Shown in pieces: positions 10,441 to 18,513 of a DNA stretch of 64,000 bases. The translations under genes were made by a program, and so were the position numbers. The notes beneath the pieces were generated by a model. The model searched no databases, was not told where the DNA came from, and was given only the letters and a program-made list of their open reading frames with translations. Source of the stretch: a bacterium (GTDB lineage: Bacteria > Myxococcota_A > Bradymonadia > UBA7976 > UBA1532). How positions within the stretch are numbered: position 1 is the first letter of the stretch; every line of letters begins with the position of its first letter. The stretch lies in contig JAUHXC010000002.1 in assembly GCA_030427205.1 (NCBI GenBank), forward strand, positions 434,001 to 498,000, written 5' to 3'.

Positions 10441-11912
10441 CGCGGCGCCTCCCCTGCCCGCGCGCGCCAGCGCTCGACCATGCGCCGGCCGCGGGCCACG
10501 AGCCAGCCCTCGAAGTCGGCGCGATCGTCGACCCCCTCGACGAAGCGGGCCAGCCGCAGCGCCAACGGCAGATCGTCGGCGGTGCGCACGCCGACGGTCA
10601 CGATGTGCAGGCCCAACGGCCGCGGGCTGTAGGTCTGCGGGTCGAAGACCGGGTTGAGGTGAATGACCGGCGCCGTCGAGCCGAGGCGAGCGCGGGCGAT
10701 ACGCACCACCTCGTCGGCCGCGCCGGGGCCCACGTTCTCGTAGCCATCGCTGATGATGAAGACCGCGTCCGGCTCGCCGGCCAGCGCGGCGACCAGCGGC
10801 ATGGCCAGATCGGTCTGCCCGCGGGGCGCGATACCCAGCGGCACGTCGCGCTCGCTGCCGGGGCTGACGGTCCAATGGGCCGAGTAGCCATCGCCGTGCC
10901 GGGCGGTGGCGGCGCGCAGCACCTGCTCGACCGCCAGCCCGACCCCCAGCGGGCGGTTGCGCTTCTCGCGGCTGCCCCGGCTCGACCGGCTGCGATCGAC
11001 CACCGTCGCGACGCGGCCCAGGCGGGGCAGTCGCCGGGCGACGCGGGCGGCGGCTTCGTCGAGCGGCGCGCGAAAGTCGGCGTGCTCTTCGGCGGGGCGC
11101 GAGAGGCCGTAGAGCACGAGGCGGGTGATGTCCATGCGGCCGATGTCGAGGCCGTCGAGCCGGGCGCCGCTCGCCCGCGCGCTGGCCTCGACCCGCTCCC
11201 GCTCGCGGCGGGTCATCTTGCTCTCGATACCTTCGAGGAAGGTCTTGCGGTCGATGCCGAAGCGGGCGGCGAGGCCCTCGGCGACGGTCATCGGCAGGTC
11301 GTAGATCCGCCGCCGATCGTGGTGGGCCTGGCGCCACGCTTCGAGCAGCGGGTGCTCGAACGGCGCCTGCCGCGGCCCGCTCGGAAACAGCGCCCGACCG
11401 ACCTCCGCCGGCAGCTCGAGGTGCGCGTGGCGCGCGACGGCCTTGAGCCCGCCGCGATACTTGAGCGCGTCGAACGCCAGATCGCGGCCCGTCAGCCAGC
11501 GGCGCATCGTGGCCTTGGTCCGCCGGTTGTTGACCCGCGCCTGCCGCAGCCGTCGAAAGAGCCGATAGACCCGCGGCGGCGGCAGCGCGCTCAGCGTGGC
11601 GGCGATGAGATCGGCCTCTTCGGCCCGCTGCGCGGGATCAGCCGGCGCGCCGGCGGCGAGCAGGCCCTGCACCATCATGCCCCGGGAGAAGTCGTTGAGC
11701 CCCGCCGCGAGGCAGCGGGCGTAGAGCCGGCGGTGGTTGATGCGCACATAGTCGTGCAGGAAGGCGATCGAGACCGCCTGGGCGATCCGCTCGGTGTAGT
11801 ACTCCGCCTGCCCGGTGCAGGCGAGGCCCGAGGTGACGAAGGCGGCGATGTCTTCCCGCTCGACCCGGGTCACCCGGGCGGCGGCGTCTTCACGATGTGC
11901 GGCGGTCGACAC
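10437..11912 (-). CDS. Ro60-like TROVE/vWA domain protein
   Basis: A 491-residue soluble protein. The first ~290 residues are alpha-helical and TROVE-like (AEYYTERIAQAVSIAF, FDALKYRGGLKAVARHAHL). They are followed by ESKMTRRERERVE and a C-terminal von Willebrand A domain. The vWA domain has an intact MIDAS: DRSRS near residue 308, GQTDL and FIISDGYEN. Ro60 homologues form a ring that binds non-coding Y RNAs and misfolded RNAs and assist RNA turnover or repair. It is the first gene of a two-gene unit with the ARPP-2-like gene (4-bp overlap). No Y-RNA could be recognised in the 133 bp between this gene and the permease. The TROVE call is moderate; the vWA call is strong. Confidence 0.68.
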   Translation of the reverse strand: MSTAAHREDAAARVTRVEREDIAAFVTSGLACTGQAEYYTERIAQAVSIAFLHDYVRINHRRLYARCLAAGLNDFSRGMMVQGLLAAGAPADPAQRAEEADLIAATLSALPPPRVYRLFRRLRQARVNNRRTKATMRRWLTGRDLAFDALKYRGGLKAVARHAHLELPAEVGRALFPSGPRQAPFEHPLLEAWRQAHHDRRRIYDLPMTVAEGLAARFGIDRKTFLEGIESKMTRRERERVEASARASGARLDGLDIGRMDITRLVLYGLSRPAEEHADFRAPLDEAAARVARRLPRLGRVATVVDRSRSSRGSREKRNRPLGVGLAVEQVLRAATARHGDGYSAHWTVSPGSERDVPLGIAPRGQTDLAMPLVAALAGEPDAVFIISDGYENVGPGAADEVVRIARARLGSTAPVIHLNPVFDPQTYSPRPLGLHIVTVGVRTADDLPLALRLARFVEGVDDRADFEGWLVARGRRMVERWRARAGEAPR

Positions 11913-12045
11913 GCGGGGGCCTCGGCGTGAAAGATGCGCGACCGCCGGGGGAATGGTCCGCGATGGAATGGGTCACTTCAAAAGGTGAGATTCGGAAATC
12001 ACGGTGAAAGCCCCACCGGCGGCCGCGAGACGCACTGTACCGCGT

Positions 12046-13803
12046 TCACAGCCCGTAGAGCAGGGTCAGCGTGCCGACCGCGACGACCCCGCAGGCGAGC
12101 TGCACCGGCAGGCCCATGCGCAGGAAGTCGGTGAAGCGATAGCCGCCGGGGCCATAGACCATCATGTTGGTCTGGTAGCCCAGCGGCGTCGCCAGCGAGA
12201 GCGAGGCGGCGATCGAGGTCGCCAGCACGAAGGGCCGCGGGTCGAGCCCGGCGTCGCCGGCGACCGCCAAGGCGATGGGCAGCAGCAGCGCCGCCGCGGC
12301 GGTATTGGTGATGAGCTCGGTGAGCACCATGCCCGCCAGATAGATCACCGCCAGCAGCAGGATCGGATCGAGCCCGCCGGCGACCGCCGAGACCCCGTCG
12401 GCGATGAGCGTCGCCAGCCCCGTCTGCTCGACCGCGCGCCCCAGGCCGAGGGCGCAGGCGACCACCACCAGCACCGTGATGTCGATCGCCCGCCGCGCCG
12501 AGCCGAACGACAGGCAGCCGGCGAGCACCGCGACCATCGCCCCGGTGACCGCCGCGGCGGCCAGCGGCAGCACGTCGGCCGCCGCGAGGGCGATGACCCC
12601 CACCATGCAGCCCAGCGCGACGGGGGCCCGGGCGTGGCGCGGGCGCGTCGCCTCGGCCACCTCGGAGATCAGGTAGAAGTCGCGGGCGTCGCGGAAGCTG
12701 CGGGCGAAGCCGGGGTTGGCCTGCAGCAGCAGCGTATCGCCGTGGCGCAGCACGATATCGCCCAGCTTCTTCTCGATGTGGTCGCCGTGGCGGTGCACCG
12801 CCACCACCGCGGCGTTGTAGCGGCCGCGGAAGTTGGCCTCGCGGATGCTCACGCCCACCAGCGGCGAGCCGCGGCTGATGACCGCCTCGTGCAGCACCCA
12901 GTCCGAGACCGACTCGGCGTCGGCCGGCGCGAGCCCGCGGCGGCGCTGCAGCTCGATGATGGTGTCGAGGATGCCGGCGAAGGTCAGCCGATCGCCGGGG
13001 CGCAGCACCACGTCGGGCCCCACCGGCGCGAAGACCGTCGCCCCGCGCTCGATCCGCACCAGGAAGAGCCCGGCGAGGTGGCGCAGCCCGGCGTCTTCGA
13101 CGGTCGACCCGCTCAGCGGCGAGTCGGCGGTCACGATGAGATCGGAGGTGTACTCCCGGCGCAGCTCGGCGTCGTCGGCGGGCGCCTCGTCGGCCTGCGC
13201 GCGCAGTAGGCGGCTGGCCAGCCAACCGGTCAATGGCAGGCCGACCAGGACGATCGGGATGCCGATCGGCGCCAACTCGAAGACGCCGAGGCCCGGCAGA
13301 CCGCGCTCGACGAGAGCGCCGTCGACCACCAGATGAGTCGCCGTGCCGAAGAGCGTGCACGTGCCGCCGAGCACCGCCGCGTACGACAGCGGCAGCAGCA
13401 ATTCACGGGGTGAGTTGCCGGTGTGGCGGGCCCAGGAGGCGGCGATGGGCATGAGCATCGCGACGATCGGCGTATTGTTGAGGAATGCGCTCAGCGGCGC
13501 GGTGACCCCCGTGAGTCGGCGGCGGGCGCGGCCGGCGGTGCTCACCCCGGCCAGCAGCCGCTGCGCGGGGCGATCGAGCGCGCCGGTCTCGCGCAGCGCG
13601 CCGGTGAGCACGTAGAGCCCGCCCAGGGCGATGACCGCGGGGTTGGAGAAGCCGGCGAAGGCCTCGCCCGGCTCGAGCACGCCGCCGACCATCAGCGCCA
13701 CCAGGGCGCCCATCAGGATGCCCTCGGACGGGAAGCGGTCGGCGACGAGCAGCGCGAACACCCCGGCGACGACGCCCACCGTGATCCAAGCTTCGAGCGC
13801 CAC
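12046..13803 (-). CDS. SLC13/DASS-type permease with two RCK_C (TrkA_C) domains
   Basis: A 585-residue inner-membrane transporter. N-terminal helices include the conserved hairpin AFLNNTPIVAMLMP. Two TrkA_C/RCK_C regulatory domains then follow (around LVRIERGATVFAP and VSIREANFRGRYNAAVV). A second membrane half has TGAMVAVLAGCLSFGSARRAID and TELITNTAAAALLLPIALA. This layout matches SLC13-family permeases moving sulfate, phosphate or dicarboxylates with Na+. The GTG at 13803 is chosen because GGAGG lies immediately before it; an upstream GTG (13827) would add eight residues. The substrate is not determinable. It is probably transcribed independently from the divergent TPR gene. Confidence 0.85.
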   Translation of the reverse strand: MALEAWITVGVVAGVFALLVADRFPSEGILMGALVALMVGGVLEPGEAFAGFSNPAVIALGGLYVLTGALRETGALDRPAQRLLAGVSTAGRARRRLTGVTAPLSAFLNNTPIVAMLMPIAASWARHTGNSPRELLLPLSYAAVLGGTCTLFGTATHLVVDGALVERGLPGLGVFELAPIGIPIVLVGLPLTGWLASRLLRAQADEAPADDAELRREYTSDLIVTADSPLSGSTVEDAGLRHLAGLFLVRIERGATVFAPVGPDVVLRPGDRLTFAGILDTIIELQRRRGLAPADAESVSDWVLHEAVISRGSPLVGVSIREANFRGRYNAAVVAVHRHGDHIEKKLGDIVLRHGDTLLLQANPGFARSFRDARDFYLISEVAEATRPRHARAPVALGCMVGVIALAAADVLPLAAAAVTGAMVAVLAGCLSFGSARRAIDITVLVVVACALGLGRAVEQTGLATLIADGVSAVAGGLDPILLLAVIYLAGMVLTELITNTAAAALLLPIALAVAGDAGLDPRPFVLATSIAASLSLATPLGYQTNMMVYGPGGYRFTDFLRMGLPVQLACGVVAVGTLTLLYGL

Positions 13804-13940
13804 ATCACCTCCCGACCGCCGCGGCACGGGTCATCGACGCGCGAGCGGTGGCATTCGTCGCCGTCGAGGTTCATCATGGGCCCGCGCCGCATCCGGGGAA
13901 AACCCCGCGCGCGCCGCCGATCATCGACCGAGGAGACCCG

Positions 13941-14639
13941 ATGAGCAAGTCCGGCACCCCGCCCCAGTGGGCCATCGAGCTGCACCTGGCCCAGGAGGCC
14001 CTGGGGCGCGGCGCGTCCGGCGAGGCGCTGCCCTTCTTCGAGAAGGCCTACGCCGGCGCCGCCCGCGCGCAGGCGACCGAGGGCGAGATGACCGCCGCGG
14101 CGGGCCTGGCGATGGCGCTCTTCGGCCTCGGCCGCCCGCAGCCGGCCATCGCCCCCGCCAAACGCGCCGCCGAGCTCGCCGACGCGCTGGGGCAGCAAGC
14201 CGAGGCCGCGCTCTTCAGGGCGCTGGTCACCCGCCTGGAGGAAGACGGCGGCGAGCAGGCCGACAGCCCGTGGTTCTCGTCGCTGACCGCCGGGCAGTCG
14301 CTGCTCGAGCGCGGCGACATCGACGGCGCCCTGCCCGAGCTGCGCCGGGCCATCGAGCTGGCCGCCCAGGCCGGCGCCCGCGGCGCCGAGGCCACCGCGT
14401 GCAGCCTCGAAGCGCAGTCGCTGCTGGCCTTGCAGCGGCCCGAGGAGGCCCTCGATCCGGCCCGGCGGGCCATCGCGCTGGCCACCGATCTGGGTCAGCC
14501 GGACGCGGTCGAGGCGTTTCAGAAGCTCGAGCAGGCGGCGATCGTCGCGATGGAGCGGCTGGACAAGCTCGAGAACATGCTCGACGAGGCGGCGGCGGCC
14601 GCGGAGAAAGCGGCCGAGCAGCTCGACGAAGAGGGCTGA
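13941..14639 (+). CDS. TPR-repeat protein
   Basis: A 232-residue soluble protein made almost wholly of TPR-like helical pairs. Repeats such as LHLAQEALGRGASGEALPFF, GLAMALFGLGRPQPAIAPA, QSLLERGDIDGALPELRRAI and SLLALQRPEEALDPARRAI are visible in pieces of about 34-40 residues. The Ala/Glu-rich C-terminus looks like a coiled coil. AGGAGA just upstream supports the ATG at 13941. It has no signal peptide and so probably acts as a cytosolic protein-protein adaptor. Its partner is not evident from the neighbours: a permease is divergent and the region downstream is repeat-filled. Confidence 0.8.
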   Translation: MSKSGTPPQWAIELHLAQEALGRGASGEALPFFEKAYAGAARAQATEGEMTAAAGLAMALFGLGRPQPAIAPAKRAAELADALGQQAEAALFRALVTRLEEDGGEQADSPWFSSLTAGQSLLERGDIDGALPELRRAIELAAQAGARGAEATACSLEAQSLLALQRPEEALDPARRAIALATDLGQPDAVEAFQKLEQAAIVAMERLDKLENMLDEAAAAAEKAAEQLDEEG

Positions 14640-14780
14640 AGGCCGGTGGTGAAGAGTCTGGCGATCAAGCCGTGCTGGGAGGGGTGTCTGGGCGGCGCGG
14701 GCCACGCTGAGGATCGTCAGGCGAGGGGCGGGCAACGGTGGGAGCGGTTTCGTGGCGTCTCGACGATGGCGTAGGCAACG

Positions 14781-15000
14781 CTGAGGGTGGGCGAGTCGAC
14801 CGCGTGGGCAGCGCTGAGGGTGGGCACGGCTGAGGGTGGGCACGGCGATCCAGCTCTCGCCGAGAGCTGGATCGCCGTGCCCGCCCTCAGCGCTGCCCAC
14901 GCCGTCGCCGTGCCCACGCTCAGCGCTGCCCACACCGTCGCCGTGCCCGCCCTCAGCGCTGCCCACACCGGCGCCGTGCCCACCCTCAACGCGCCATCCG
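14781..15000. repeat. 33-bp repeats in inverted arrangement around a long palindrome
   Basis: Copies of a 33-bp unit (core ctcagcgctgcccac) recur exactly 33 bp apart at 14886, 14919, 14952 and 14985. Reverse-complement copies start at 14781 and 14814, with a shorter step to 14830. Between the two sets is a perfect 22-bp inverted repeat (14838-14859 and 14861-14882, one base apart). The pairing continues with TGAGGG (14831-14836) and CCCTCA (14884-14889). The region lies between convergent genes and codes for nothing convincing. Confidence 0.85.
14838..14882. other. Perfect 22-bp inverted repeat with one-base spacer
   Basis: The left arm begins GGGCACGGCGATCC and the right arm is its exact complement read backwards. 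As RNA it would form an extremely stable hairpin on either strand, so it could end transcription from both convergent neighbours. As DNA it may extrude as a cruciform. No T-tract follows. Confidence 0.8.
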
Positions 15001-15119
15001 ACTCCCGAAGCCCGGCGACGCAGCGCGCGTCCCTCCCCGGGCGACGTGCAGACCCCTCCGCCGACGCGCTCGCCAAACGCCGGCGGGGTCGATGGGTCGC
15101 CGCGCACGGCAGTCTACGC

Positions 15120-15505
15120 ACGGCCGCAGGCTTTCGTATCTACAGCCAGTGACAGCCGCTCGAAATCGAGGGGGTTCGAGACCCGCTCGGCAGCGTACCT
15201 TTCGAACCAGCGCAGGCTTTCGTACCCACAACCCGTGATAGCCGCTCGAAATCGAGGGGGTTCGAGACCCGCTCGACGGCCCACTCTTCGAACTCCCGCA
15301 GGCTTTTATATCCATAGCCAGTGACAGCCGCTCGAAATCGAGGGGGTTCGAGACCCGCTCGACGACCCGCTTTTCGAACTCCCGCAGGCCTTTATATCCA
15401 CAGCCAGTGACAGCCGCTCGAAATCGAGGGGGTTCGAGACCCGCTCGGCGATCCACTTTTCGAACTGCCGCAGGCTTGTACATCTACAGCCAGTGACAGC
15501 TGTCG
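15120..15505. repeat. 86-bp tandem repeat array (four full copies plus partial copies)
   Basis: The element cgaaatcgagggggttcgag starts at 15161, 15247, 15333 and 15419, so the period is exactly 86 bp. Each unit also contains a version of gcaggcttttatatccacag and gtgacagccgct. A decayed fifth copy starts near 15475. Since 86 is not a multiple of three, no reading frame repeats, which argues for a non-coding role. Each unit holds the palindrome ctcgaaatcgag and a tRNA T-arm-like segment (ggggttcgagaccc). Confidence 0.88.
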
Positions 15506-15517
15506 TCCCAGGAAGGG

Positions 15518-15715
15518 TTTCGAAGCCGCCCGCCGAGGCGCGCGCGCCCCGAGCGAAGGGTCCGGCGGTCGATCGGCGACCGTCCGCCCATCCCCGAGGT
15601 GGCTTCGAAGGTCGCCACCAGTCGACGCGTGCCCCGAGCGGTGGCTTCGAAGGTCGCCGCCAACCGACGCGTGCCCCGAGCCATGGCTTCGGAAGTGCCA
15701 CCCCGGGCCGGCGCC
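15518..15715. repeat. 42-bp degenerate tandem repeats
   Basis: Copies beginning ggcttcgaaggtcgcc or a close variant start at 15601, 15643 and 15685 (42-bp period). A diverged relative sits near 15518. They abut the end of the sigma-54 activator gene. The period is a multiple of three, but no start codon or ribosome-binding site suggests coding use. Confidence 0.75.
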
Positions 15716-15722
15716 GGAGCGC

Positions 15723-17312
15723 TCAGGCGCCGTCGAGCGGCGGGTCGAGCGCCTTGAGCCGGAAGGTCAGCGCCCGGGTCGATACCCGCAGCCGCTGGCT
15801 CATCGCCGCGCGGTCTCCCTCGCACTCGGCGTACACCGCGCGCAGCTCGTCGTCGGGGATGTCGCCGGCCTTGCGCAGCAGCCCGTGGGCCTCGATGAAC
15901 CGGTAGAGCGTCGTCTTGGGCACCCCGAGCGCCCGCGCGGCGGCGTGCACCCCCCACCCCTGGCCTTCGAGGGCCGCGAGCACGCTCTGCTCGTCGAGCT
16001 CGCCGTCGGTGGTCGCGGCCTGCGTCGTGGCGGTCTGCGTCGTCGCCGCCGGGGCCGCTGTGATCGTCGAGGGCTCGCTCCGGCTGCGCTGCTCGGCCCG
16101 CATACGGGCGAGGGCGGCGACCGCGCTCGAGCGCACCCGCGGCTGGTCGTGGCCGGCGACGGCGATCTGGCGGGCGACGTTGAGCAGCTCGCGCACGTTG
16201 CCCGGCCAGCGGTGGCGCACGAGCAGCGCGACCGCCCGCGGATCGAGCCACGGGCGCTTCGCGGTGGGATCGGCCAGCACCGCCTCGGCGCCCAGCGCCG
16301 CCAGCTCCCGACGCAGCGCGAAGAGCAGCAGCCGCGGGATGTCGTCGAGGCGCGCGCGCAGCGGCGGCACCCACAGCTCGAGACCCATCAGCCGATGCTT
16401 GAGCGGCAGCGAGAAGCGACCCGCGGCGATGGCCTCGTCCAGATCGGCGTCGGTGGCAGCGACGATGCGCACGTCGACCGCGCGGGCCCGATTGGCGCCG
16501 ACGGGCTGAATCTCCCCCGATTCCAGCGCCCGCAGCAGCATCGGCTGCAGCTCGACGGGCAGCTCGCCGACCTCGTCGAGGAAGAGCGTGCCGCCGTCGC
16601 TCTCGCCGAAGTAGCCCGCCTTGGCCCGATCGGCGCCCGAGAAAGCGCCCCGGGTATGCCCGAAGAACGATGACGCGGCGACCGACGCCGGCACCGCGGC
16701 CACGTTGACCGCCCGATACGGCCCGTCGGCCCGCGCGCTGGCGTCGTGCACCGCGCGGGCGACGAGCTCCTTGCCCGATCCGGACTCGCCGCGGACGAGC
16801 ACCGTCGCCGACGATCGGGCCACCCGGGTGATGCCTTGACGCAGCGTGCGCATCGCCGCGCTGTCGCCGATGAGGCCGAAGCGCGGCGCGGTGTCGGGGC
16901 GCAGCGGCACCCGATGAAGGAACAGCAGCACCCGCCGGCCCAGCTCGATGACGACGCCCGCCTCGATCATGGCCGGGTCGAGATCGATGCCCGCCTCGGC
17001 CGAGCGCCCGTCGACGCTGGCCGCGCCGCGCACGCTGACCCGGCCCGCGCGGCGCTCGAAGATCACCGGCCTGCGGCTCAGATAGGGGTCGGCCAGGGGC
17101 CCGACGGGTGTGCCGTCGGCGGTCGAGAAGCCGGGCGCCAGCCGCGAGACGGCCGTCTCCCCGGCGCCGAGCATCGTCCGCTCGCCGACGCGGGTCACGT
17201 CTGGGTGCCAGAGCACGGTCAGGCCACAGGCGGTGGGCTCGCCCGCGTCGACCGCCGAGGCGTGGGAGTCGTCCAGGCTGAGGGTGATGCCGTCGAGTTC
17301 GGGCGTGATCAT
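15723..17312 (-). CDS. Sigma-54-dependent transcriptional activator with FHA-like N-terminus
   Basis: A 529-residue cytosolic regulator. Residues ~1-150 look like an FHA domain (DPYLSRRPVIFERR, VVIELGRRVLLFLHRV), which would read phosphothreonine signals from Ser/Thr kinases. Then comes the AAA+ sigma-54 domain: Walker A GESGSGKE, the sigma-54-contact loop as GAFSGA (usual GAFTGA), Walker B FLDEVGELP, and RHRWPGNVRELLN. The C-terminus has a Fis-type helix-turn-helix (HAAARALGVPKTTLYR) and a second similar helical segment (MSQRLRVSTRALTFRLKAL), which is unusual. The start MITPELDG at 17312 leaves a 153-bp divergent region with the gene at 17466. FHA-sigma-54 activators are a hallmark of myxobacteria. 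Confidence 0.9.
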   Translation of the reverse strand: MITPELDGITLSLDDSHASAVDAGEPTACGLTVLWHPDVTRVGERTMLGAGETAVSRLAPGFSTADGTPVGPLADPYLSRRPVIFERRAGRVSVRGAASVDGRSAEAGIDLDPAMIEAGVVIELGRRVLLFLHRVPLRPDTAPRFGLIGDSAAMRTLRQGITRVARSSATVLVRGESGSGKELVARAVHDASARADGPYRAVNVAAVPASVAASSFFGHTRGAFSGADRAKAGYFGESDGGTLFLDEVGELPVELQPMLLRALESGEIQPVGANRARAVDVRIVAATDADLDEAIAAGRFSLPLKHRLMGLELWVPPLRARLDDIPRLLLFALRRELAALGAEAVLADPTAKRPWLDPRAVALLVRHRWPGNVRELLNVARQIAVAGHDQPRVRSSAVAALARMRAEQRSRSEPSTITAAPAATTQTATTQAATTDGELDEQSVLAALEGQGWGVHAAARALGVPKTTLYRFIEAHGLLRKAGDIPDDELRAVYAECEGDRAAMSQRLRVSTRALTFRLKALDPPLDGA

Positions 17313-17465
17313 GACGTTATCTTGCCGCCTGCGCAGCGGGGACTCAATCGGCGGACCGCAGGCCCGCCGATCAAAAAAACGGCGCGTCCGAAAAAGACCG
17401 GGGTCGCGGCGGTGCAGGGTCAGGGCACGAACCCGACACCGCACCCCGACTCACGGAGTACCCCG

Positions 17466-17912
17466 ATGCGCCTCATCATCCTCTCGCTGCTGACCGCCTG
17501 CTCGCTCTTCGCCTCGACCGCCTTCGCCCAGGAGGCGGAGCAGCAGGTCGAGAGCCACGCCCACGCCGAGGCGACCGACAGCCGCGCGGCCGGCGGCGAC
17601 GGCTTCCAGGGCGCCGATTGCAACGGCGAGTGCACCGCCGCGCTCACCGCGTGGTCGGGCTGCCCCGACGACCCCTGCGGCGGTATCTGCCTCGCCGGCA
17701 AGTGCTATGAGGTCCGCCCGGTGATCGCCGGCCGGATCCAGACGCCCGAGGGCGAGCTCGCCGGCGCCGAGGTCCCCGGCGGCCAGGACGAGGACGCGGC
17801 GCTGATCGCCTGGGAGGGCTGCCCCGAGATTCCGTGCGGCGGCTTGTGCCTCGCCGGCCTGTGCTACGAGGTGCGGCCGCTGACCCCGATGCAGAGCGTC
17901 TGCGAGCGCTGA
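17466..17912 (+). CDS. Small secreted protein with duplicated Cys-rich motif
   Basis: A 148-residue exported protein with a Sec signal (MRLIILSLLTACSLFASTAFA, cleaved after AFA). A Cys internal to the hydrophobic core is not a convincing lipobox. The mature part holds two copies of a Cys-rich module: AWSGCPDDPCGGICLAGKC and AWEGCPEIPCGGLCLAGLC, each followed by YEVRP. The even cysteine pattern suggests disulfide-stabilised domains outside the cytoplasm. A CACGGAG element precedes the ATG. The function is unknown. It is divergent from the FHA-sigma-54 gene and could be its target, which is only a positional inference. Confidence 0.75.
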   Translation: MRLIILSLLTACSLFASTAFAQEAEQQVESHAHAEATDSRAAGGDGFQGADCNGECTAALTAWSGCPDDPCGGICLAGKCYEVRPVIAGRIQTPEGELAGAEVPGGQDEDAALIAWEGCPEIPCGGLCLAGLCYEVRPLTPMQSVCER

Positions 17913-17940
17913 GCCGGCGCGCCCCGTAAACCGATGGGTG

Positions 17941-18179
17941 CGGATCCGCCATGGCGGACGTAGGTCGATAAATCGACACGAGCGGACCCAGCCGGAGTTC
18001 GAGCGGGCGCTTCTTGCGGGGATGATGCGACTCGGCTGCGCCGGGGTGACGATGGACCTGGAGCGGCTGGACGTAGACGCCGACGGCGTCGAGGTCGACG
18101 GTGAGTGCTTTCGGCGGCGGGCGGGCAAGACGACGGGCCACTACATGACGTCCATGGGCAAGGTCGAGGTCGAGTCGAA
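17941..18179 (+). pseudogene. Remnant of an ISKra4-like transposase (N-terminal piece)
   Basis: An open stretch of ~80 codons reads FERALLAGMMRLGCAGV, ERLDVDADGVEVDG, CFRRRAGKTTGHYM and GKVEVE. This matches the N-terminal part of ISKra4-type transposases, where a DGVxVDG-R-R motif precedes a Tyr-x-x-x-xG-V-VER segment. Homology stops abruptly near 18179, where a piece of an unrelated esterase begins in another frame. No DDE catalytic region and no terminal inverted repeats were seen, so the element is dead. The assignment rests on motif memory. Confidence 0.55.
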
Positions 18180-18458
18180 GTGGGCGCCACCGAGAGCACC
18201 GCCGACTGGGCCGCTCGCAACGGCTGCTCCGCCGGGCCGATGGAGGCGGTGGAGCCCGACGTGGACGGCGACGGCGAAGCCACCGTGGCGTCGACGTGGA
18301 GCGGCTGCGCGGCGGACGTCGCCCTGCTGCGGGTCGAAGGCATGGGGCACACCTGGCCCGACGGGTTTCAATACGGGCCCGCGGCCACCATCGGGCCCGT
18401 CCGCGGCGACTGGGGCAACGCCCGCATCGTCGAGTGGCTGCTGGCCCATCGCCGCTGA
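18180..18458 (+). pseudogene. C-terminal fragment of a PHB depolymerase-like esterase (LpqC family)
   Basis: About 92 codons read TADWAARNGCSAGP, then WSGCAADVALLRVEGMGHTWPDG and NARIVEWLLAHRR before the stop. This is the C-terminal third of an alpha/beta-hydrolase esterase of the PHB depolymerase/LpqC type, including the catalytic-histidine region (GMGHTWP). The nucleophile serine (GxSxG) part is missing, and upstream sequence is a transposase remnant in a different frame. An ATG at 18105 extends this frame, but the added residues look like chance translation. Confidence 0.65.
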
Positions 18459-18513
18459 GGACCGCGCCGGTGCGGCGAACGACGCCGACGCCGGATGGAT
18501 CAGTTGCACCGGG

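Noticed and set aside
6592..10632. Very long plus-strand open frame (1346 codons) opposite the PHP-type lipoprotein and ARPP-like genes
   Set aside because: It is antisense to clear genes, has Arg/His/Asp-rich low-complexity translation and no domain, and arises from the high GC content.
12004..13209. 401-codon plus-strand frame opposite the permease
   Set aside because: Antisense to a permease with clear transmembrane and RCK_C domains; composition is Gln/Arg/Ala noise.
14787..15152. Open frames inside the 33-bp repeat region
   Set aside because: They read through repeats in both orientations without a ribosome-binding site. The translations are low-complexity and change with each repeat family.
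15120..15505. CRISPR array or tRNA cluster
   Set aside because: Units are contiguous 86-bp tandem copies with no variable spacers, so not CRISPR. A tRNA is unsupported because no matching 5' acceptor or anticodon arm was found, despite the T-arm-like motif.
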